Positions 57,801 to 64,000 of a stretch of DNA of 64,000 nt are shown here, piece after piece. The DNA is taken from NCBI GenBank assembly GCA_903813345.2, contig CAIIXF020000003.1, forward strand, positions 25,807,248 through 25,871,247, in the 5' to 3' direction. The translations under genes and the position numbers were made by a program. A model generated the notes under the pieces. It did no database searches. It saw only the letters and a program-made list of their open reading frames with translations, and was not told the origin of the DNA. How positions within the stretch are numbered: the stretch's first letter is position 1; the number at the start of each line of letters is the position of its first letter. This stretch comes from Owenia fusiformis. Its lineage: Eukaryota > Annelida > Polychaeta > Sabellida > Oweniidae.

Positions 57801-60800
57801 TCTGAAGTATCTGATTAATTATTTGCCAATTTGCTTTTATATTTCCCTGATTATGTTCAAATTTGTTATTGTAATACTGCTTTTGTGGTTTTAAGCTGAT
57901 TTGCAAAGGATTTATATTGCTTTTTATTTTGATCGTTGGGATTTCGAAGGTATTTTTTGTAAAGTTTGCTTTTATTTCTAATTGATTTAAGTATCGCTGA
58001 TGTTAACCATGGCTTCGTATTATTATTATATAATTTGATCGTGACTTGTTTTAAAGGGAAACATTCATTGTAGAAATTTGACACCTTATCTTCAAACTTA
58101 TTATAAGAATCATTTGCTTTAGTGACATTAGTAATATCATCCCAAGTGTCATGTGAGAGGAGTTCTTTGAACTTTGATATATTTTCTACTGTATATTTTC
58201 TTATTGATCTTTTTATAAATTTAGTTTTGTTGATAGGCTTATTAGAAGTAGCAAAAATTGGGAAATGATCTGAAATATCATTATAAATTATTCCACACAA
58301 GTCAATTTTAGGGTCATTAGTGAAAATATTATCTATTGAGGTAGCAGATGGGGATGTTACTCTGGTAGCTTTATAAATGACAGGTAAGAGAGTGTAAGCA
58401 GTCATTGTATTATAGAAATTTTCTGGGGACAAATAAATATCGAGGTCATTGTTGAATTCTTCAATGTTGGCATTAGGAGGCTTGTAGATACTAGTTACTA
58501 GAATATTCTTTCCACCCTCTACAATAATTTCTACAGTTATGACATCACAGTTGTTATTGTTAAATCTAAGGTCAGGTCTCTCTTTAGTTTTTAGTGCACC
58601 ATCAATAAAAAGAGCGGTCCCCCCTCCCCTGGTAGTACGAGATTTGAAAAAAACTGATAATTCATGAAGTTAGAAAATGAGTCCTCTTGATCCTTATATA
58701 GCCAAGTTTCAGAAAGTGCAATAATAGAAATTCTCTTATCAATTGATGCTAAAAGATTTGTCAATTTCCAATGATTTGATGGCAAACTGCGTATGTTGCA
58801 ATGAATAATTGACATATCTACATTGTTCTTAGAATTGAGATTGTCGTTAAAATTAGAAAGTGTTACATATTCGCTTTTAGCCATGAAGTCACTGGTAGTT
58901 TGATCAAAGCCTGAATCATCACAATCGTCACCCTTTATATCAAGGGGATTAAAAATTTTGTTATCAAAGTTAATCAGTGAGGCACCATTTGGAACTGAGT
59001 CAATAGAGTCACTATTGTCTATGATTGTAAAGAATGGAAATTCAGTCCATGGGCATGACACATGTACATTTAAATCATCCAGTATCCAAGAGCAGAAGCA
59101 TTATACACACAAGCAGATCCCCTTTAATATTATGATTTGTCTTGCATCTTGGTGAATGCAAAAAAGTAGAGACATGGATGTACTAGAAGTTTGGGACTCT
59201 GCATGTACAAAAATGTTGAAACAAACTTTGGGAAATGCAAGAACCAGCACAAAGTTCTTTAATGATATCATTGAAAATAAAGGTATGGGTATATCTGAAC
59301 TTCAGAAATAGTATCCATGGACCACTCGTCTATCACTAGTATAATGAAAAGTGAGAACATTACTTCACAATTAACTCAAGTGTTAAATCATCAACATTTT
59401 CAGAAAGCATATATTGGTGAAGAGAGTGTTAATAGCAAAAATGAAGTTTGCAGGGTTATAATTATCAACAATGGATGACCAACATTTATGAGACAAAGCC
59501 CCATAGGCTTATATAAAAAGTAACAAGTATTTCTGGATTAGAATCAAAAGCTCTATTACAACAACAATAGATGGCAGTTGAGTTTATCTATATCGATATT
59601 TACACAATGAAAACATTCAATAATGTTGGCAACAGTCTGAGACAAAGTTACACAATTTTACAAAAACAAAAACGCCCAGTGCATTGCCTTTGATTTACAA
59701 AAAATCACTAGCAAAATAAAATTAGCAGTACGTTATCCTCATCCAAAGTCTGTATATACAAAGTTAGGACCATTCCATACAGTTGCCCACAGTCTCAAGC
59801 AAAGCTGGTCAATATAAAACCAAGAAAACAAACTAACTGTTCAATTACAAAGAAAAGTAGCTGAGTTTATCAATACACTGTAAGGTCCATTCAGTGTTGG
59901 TAAAACACAGTCTCTGGCAAAGCTCAGCATTCCAAAACTAGATTAAAACAATGAAAAATATATACATAAATATAACTGTTTAGGCAGGCATTCAGGTTGA
60001 GTAATAGCAAAGTCAATTATATACAGTGTAGCTGTACTAGCTACAAAAGAAGCGTATTGAAGTTTGATTCCAAAGGGTAAATCCCATCCCAATTATATGT
60101 TTTGAACAAGCTCAATAAGTAAACACTTGTTTGACATGGCAACCTGCCAATTTCCTCATTGAGTTTGCAAACATGGAAAAAGAACTTCAGCAACAAAACA
60201 TTTGAAACAATCTTGAAACTTTACATACTATTATATCAGTCTTATAATCTGGTATTAGAGAGTAGAAGATGTATTTATCTACAAGTACTAAGCACTCGAT
60301 CTTAATAAGAAATAAATCTGCATACATCTTTGTATGAATATTTATGGTGTGATAAATATGTGTCCTGCATATTGAAATGCCTTAGATGAAACCTACCTGT
60401 CGCTTCTTTGATTTCAACTTGAGATGTGCGACGACAATTGATACAAACGTGACCAATAGTAATAGAAATATTACTGCGAAAACGAACATATTAGGTCGTA
60501 CATCATCATAGTCGAATATGCATATCATGCTCTCTGGGTCATACTCCATTCCACCCCAACTTAAAAATATCGGTAGCAAGGTCATCAAAGCAATCAACCA
60601 TGGTATGAAAGCAATGACTGGCGTAATCTTCCAAGTAAAGATTCTTTTGTAAAGCTTCGGAAAGCAAACTAAAATCATTCTGAAAGTAAAGATATCTTGT
60701 TTAGTTTGACCCTTGGTATACGCAGCTAACGAAAATTGACCGGTACGGGTCAAAAGCTGGACCGGTACGGGTCACCGGTTTTATTTGAATTTAAAACAGC

Positions 60801-62026
60801 CATAACTTGCTCAATTTTGCCTTCCTCGTGTTCAGTTTGAAATATATGATGCCTCCCGATGCTTTTAAGTACCCCAATTTTTTACAGATTTTTAAACGGA
60901 CCAAAACTCTCTAAATGCGCATTTATGCTCTTTTCTCTCGAGAACGACTGTCTCATTTTCACGATAACTTTTATTTAGTACTTCTAACATATAAGATCTA
61001 TTTTTCTCCATCAAGGTATGATGTAAATGACATGCTATTTACATCTTGTGAGTTTCAATGACGCGCGTTTGATTTTATAAAAAATGCCAAACTTTCCTCC
61101 TGCTTGTAGCGAGAAGACGGACCGGTTCGGGGCAATAGAACCGGTCCGTCTTCTCGCTGCAAGCGGGATGAAATTCTTTGTCACAAAGTTTGGCATTTTT
61201 TATAAAATCAAACGCGACGTTTGATAGTTTCAATTAACCAAGGGGCTCATTTTATATATCATTCATTATGTAGTCGAGCATCTGATCATTGCTCACTTAT
61301 GTTAATATAGGTGCCATACGAGTGCAACACGAAAATGAAGTGTTCGGATATCATAGTATCTGTATATGGTCTTAGAATGATGAAATGAGTGGAAATAAAA
61401 GATAAAATCGAAAATTATTGCAAGGGTATTTCTTTGACAAAAATGGAGTTTTCTAAGTTAATGAGTTAATGAGAACACAGAATGAAATCCTGTGCTAAGG
61501 GCTGGTGTGAAAAAGGCAGTCAGATTAAAACACGAAAATGAAGTGTTCTGATGATAAAATTGGTTAATAAAAACTAACTTGAAGTTTTGTAATTGTAATT
61601 GATATACTCCTCACGATTCCGCCAAACACAAACTCAAAAACGGTTACTCCCAAAAATTCAGGTCTATTTACTTCTTCTATGATTTGTGTAGTTATGCAGA
61701 TAATTCAATCATTCAATTAAACTATTTATATTATACTGAAGTTAACATTTTACATTTGTGAGGGAATGTTGTTTCAGCAATGTCCTATCATGGTAACCAA
61801 TGTAGGTATAATCCTCGTTTTGAGGTCTATGTCTATGAAGTTTATGTACTTATGTACATGTATGCATATATAACTAGAGCTTGGCCATCTTACCATCGCA
61901 CTTACCTGTTCACTGCAAGTCCGGTTATAGACCAGAATGCACACGGACAACTAAGAGCACAAACAGCTCCTAGAAATTCACACAACTTGACTCTATGGTA
62001 GAAGTACGCCTCTCCTTCTACTACAC
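54863..62026 (-). CDS. Rhodopsin-family (class A) GPCR, exons for TM3-TM7
   Basis: A cell-surface receptor. Minus exons found are 61906-62026 (end of ECL1 and TM3), 60397-60679 (TM4-TM5) and 54863-55249 (ICL3, TM6, TM7, tail); they join in frame and end TAA. The first has the ECL1/TM3 cysteine (HRVKLCEFLGAVCALSC) and ends AVNR, so the DRY box becomes N-R-M across the junction. TM4-5: FTWKITPVIAFIPWLIALM, CIFDYDD in ECL2 (disulfide Cys), FVFAVIFLLLLVTFVSIVV. TM6-7: ITGRLLKAIFIASLIWMPYV and HMQPGLDCLCY, where Gln replaces Asn of NPxxY. The tail has two Cys (FCCKK) for possible palmitoylation. It resembles moody/melatonin-type orphan receptors; the ligand is unknown. N-terminal/TM1-2 exons are not found upstream within the window. 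LINE 3 and a CACGGTG element lie in the 5.1 kb intron. Confidence 0.82.
55653..56909. mobile_element. Second CACGGTG-ended (Transib/RAG-like) element
   Basis: The inverted ends are nearly identical for about 31 bp, starting CACGGTGTTATAG and containing ATGACGGTTACGAC. Flanks TAATT (55648-55652) and AAATT (56910-56914) match at four of five bases, consistent with a 5 bp duplication. Internally the motif ACGGTTACG or its complement recurs (near 56099, 56127, 56415, 56456). No transposase is visible in 1257 bp. It lies in the GPCR intron. Confidence 0.65.
57424..59061 (-). pseudogene. LINE 3 (minus), RT core deleted
   Basis: It reads right to left. The start has DMSIIHCNIRSLPSNHWKLT and IIALSETWL of the endonuclease (58591-59061). 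The next frame (57866-58432) has SIDNIFTNDPKIDLCGI and NDISDHFPIF, then NTKPWLTSAILKSIRNKSKL. The last (57424-57906) has NQFNNFFVKVGEKLASK and jumps directly to FVLFADDTNLLIKG and NKLSLNADKTK. The RT blocks between are missing near 57600, and the 3' end is lost at about 57420. It belongs to the same clade as LINE 2 by matching motifs. Confidence 0.85.
59062..60000 (-). repeat. Diverged tandem blocks upstream of LINE 3, possible LINE 5' UTR
   Basis: Blocks with ACAGTCT(G/C)A(G/A)(A/C)CAAAG and CCATTC(A/C)(A/G)T recur near 59635, 59790 and 59905, a spacing of roughly 120-150 bp. Tandem 5' UTR units are known in some LINEs; linkage here is inference from position. Confidence 0.4.
60733..61216. 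mobile_element. Palindromic GC-rich element in GPCR intron
   Basis: Two direct GACCGGTACGGGTCA palindromes at 60738-60772 are followed by a large inverted repeat. Outer arms are 61064-61096 and 61186-61216 (CGCGTTTGATTTTATAAAAA and its complement). Inner 26 bp arms are 61102-61127 and 61138-61163 (GCTTGTAGCGAGAAGACGG, one mismatch) with a 10-base loop. The arrangement suggests a fold-back transposon or two head-to-head copies. Confidence 0.65.
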
Positions 62027-62379
62027 CTATATAAATAGAGAATTATATGACTATCATTGTGGGTCAAATCTAAACGATCCTCACTTGGAGAGTAATTGCT
62101 ATGAGTTTTGTCATATGCATCATATGATTTTATTTCTAAACGAAGCCCATTTGCTTTCAAATTCATTTAACGAGTTAACGTATTCTCCGACCGACAAAAA
62201 ATGCACTGAGGTTGTCCGCACTATCAGTAAAAAATGAAAAATTGCCATTTAAGGCAAAATAATTCTATTGTAATCATTAATCGTGAATATAACAAAATAT
62301 TCTTATCATGTTGATATATTTTTTAAACTAGAAAACAGCAACTTCACGGAGTAGCAAATACCACCGAACAAAACATGTT

Positions 62380-63095
62380 TTGATAAATAGCGGTCATCTT
62401 GAATGATTTCTTCTTAAAGAGCTCCTTTGTCCTGAGGCATCAACATTTAACATTTGAACCAAATCAATTCACTGGTATTTGAGCAAACAAAGATTGTATT
62501 CGTTTTACGAAAAATTGATGTCAGTCGGCATCTTGAAAACCAATTCGTTGAGCAGAGCTCCCGTGTCCCTAGGCATCAGCGTATAAAGTTTGAACCAAAT
62601 CTGTCAACTGGTATTAGGGTTATCAATTGAAAGATTATATTTTTAATGGGAAATGATGGCCATTTTGATAAATGTGGTCATCTTGACAATTCTTCTTGAA
62701 CAGAGCTCATTTATCTCTAAGCATCAGCATATTAAAAAGCCGTCAAGTGGTGTTTTTCGAGTTGGCTAGGATTATGTTCCTTTGCGAAAATAGGCGGCCA
62801 TTTTTAAAAATATACATTTGAACCAAAACCGTCCAATGGTATTTAGTTATTTTACGTTATTTTACGAATAACGGTGGCCATTTTGTAAAGCAGCTTCCAT
62901 TTTGAAAATTCATTCTTGAGCAGAGCTCCTGTATTTCTAGGCATCAATATATAGAATTGGAACCAAATCCGTACATTGGATTTGAGTTATCAAATGTTAC
63001 GTTTTCTACGAAAAATGATAACCATTTTGAAATTCGACGGCCATCTTAATACTGTCTTCTCGAGTAAAGTTCCTTTGTCTTTAGGCATTAGCAGA
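62380..63095. repeat. Diverged tandem repeat, roughly 160-180 bp unit
   Basis: Blocks GAGCTCC(T/C)(T/G)T, AGGCATCA(A/G)C(A/G)T and TTGAACCAAATC(A/C) recur near 62420, 62555, 62705 and 62935. The AT(G/A)GCCATTTT block separates them. The last copy enters the inverted repeat to the right. Confidence 0.7.
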
Positions 63096-63790
63096 TAAAA
63101 AGAGGAGGAAAGTATCGCAACAGATTTCAGACAGGCATATGTTGGATTTTGACTATTTTCTGAGGATTTAAACAGGTGCATATGTTAGGCCAACGCATAA
63201 CTTCCAGGAAAAGCACTCATAGAGATGATAAAATAATTTCGACTTTGAGACAGGGAAGATGCAAACAACCCACCTACATGTTTTTTGGAATGTTGTCCTG
63301 ATTTTCAGCCCCTTCCACCCCTGTTTTTTCAATTTTTGTTGAATCAATATGTTGCGTTTTGACACACAATTAACCCCTTTAAAGGAATAAGCAAATTCTT
63401 CGGGGGTTTTAAAGATATCCATTTTGGGTAACCAAAATTAGATGGAATCAATGGATCGCATGAGTTTTCCCTATGGGAAAATAACATGGGAAATTTTGTT
63501 TTCCACTTTCTCTAAGAGGAATTACTTCTTTAAAGGGGTTAACCATGTGTCAAAACGCAACATATTGATGCAACAAAAATTGAAAAAGCAGGGGTGGAAG
63601 GGGTTGAAAATCATGACAACATTTCATTGTCTCACAGACGAAATTATCATATCTACGAGTGCTTATCCTGGAGATAATATATTGGCCTAGCATATGCACC
63701 TGTTTGAATCCTCAGAAAAAAGCCAAAATCCAACATATGACTGTCCGAAATCTGTAAGTTGCGATACTTTCCCACCTCCTTTGAAAAAAA
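63096..63790. repeat. Large inverted repeat around 63.44 kb
   Basis: The left arm carries the reverse complement of CACCTGTTTAAATCCTCAGA, CATATG and CGTTTTGACACACA. The right arm carries GCACCTGTTTGAATCCTCAG (63700) and GTGTCAAAACGCAACATATT (63549). Opposite-strand frames at 63168-63422 and 63442-63690 encode near-identical peptides only because of this symmetry. I see no gene here. Confidence 0.8.
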
Positions 63791-64000
63791 ACTCGCCAAC
63801 AAGTATTAAAGTTATTTACGAAAATGGCGGCCATTTTGAATTGAGCAGGCATATTTCAAATTTTTTTGACATTGATGAATTTGCTTAGGTTTAGTTTAGT
63901 TTAAAATAGTTTAATTTTGTGTCACTGATATTACCATATACATATAAAATACATAATAAAAACAACATTTTGTAACATCACCAGCCGGTGCCGACTAATG

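Noticed and set aside
63168-63690. Two similar peptides on opposite strands suggesting a small gene pair
   Set aside because: They are the two arms of an inverted repeat; the similarity comes from DNA symmetry, not coding constraint.

Overview
This is eukaryotic, AT-rich DNA from an animal. The host genes are split by many small introns with canonical GT/AG borders, and introns and intergenic space are packed with nested DNA transposons, MITEs and decayed LINEs. The recognisable proteins (Naked cuticle, ER cyclophilin B, exosome subunit RRP42/EXOSC7, a membrane-anchored SGNH protein, a rhodopsin-family GPCR) are metazoan. Naked cuticle reads close to the vertebrate form, so a marine deuterostome invertebrate such as a hemichordate is my best guess. 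The species is inference, not shown.

Layout. 1-4377 (+): 3' part of a Naked cuticle (NKD) gene. It is preceded by a 51-53 bp tandem array that copies its own splice acceptor, and it carries a 1.2 kb Transib/RAG-like non-autonomous element in its last intron. 4378-10977: intergenic, with small MITEs and tandem repeats. 11012-16259 (-): PPIB-like cyclophilin in four exons. 16260-16503: short head-to-head promoter. 16504-30142 (+): complete eight-exon EXOSC7 gene. Its introns hold a hAT-like element, an intron-containing mariner that was itself hit by a MITE, and a 4.4 kb MULE. 30668-33089 (-): three-exon type II membrane SGNH/PC-esterase-like gene.

33.7-38.1 kb: a near-complete but broken CR1-type LINE (+), then a 23-base gap. 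38.2-42.3 kb: inverted repeats, tRNA-like fragments, a TTAA-flanked element and tandem repeats. 42.5-48.6 kb: a second LINE split by a 3.7 kb terminal-inverted-repeat element. 49.8-50.0 kb (-): a first exon (N-terminus and TM1) of a GPCR. 51.6-54.2 kb: 2.7 copies of a 940 bp satellite. 54.9-62.0 kb (-): TM3 to TM7 exons of a GPCR, with a second CACGGTG-ended element, a third LINE and a large palindrome between or within its exons. 62.3-63.9 kb: diverged tandem and inverted repeats.

PPIB and EXOSC7 share a short divergent promoter region and are both housekeeping genes. The other host genes show no functional link. The most unusual material is mobile: two long non-coding elements whose ends begin CACGGTG/CACAATG like RAG recombination signal heptamers and which are flanked by 5 bp duplications, each filled with dispersed copies of its own short motif; a mariner transposase with a spliceable intron; and a MULE whose ends are arrays of a 16 bp unit.
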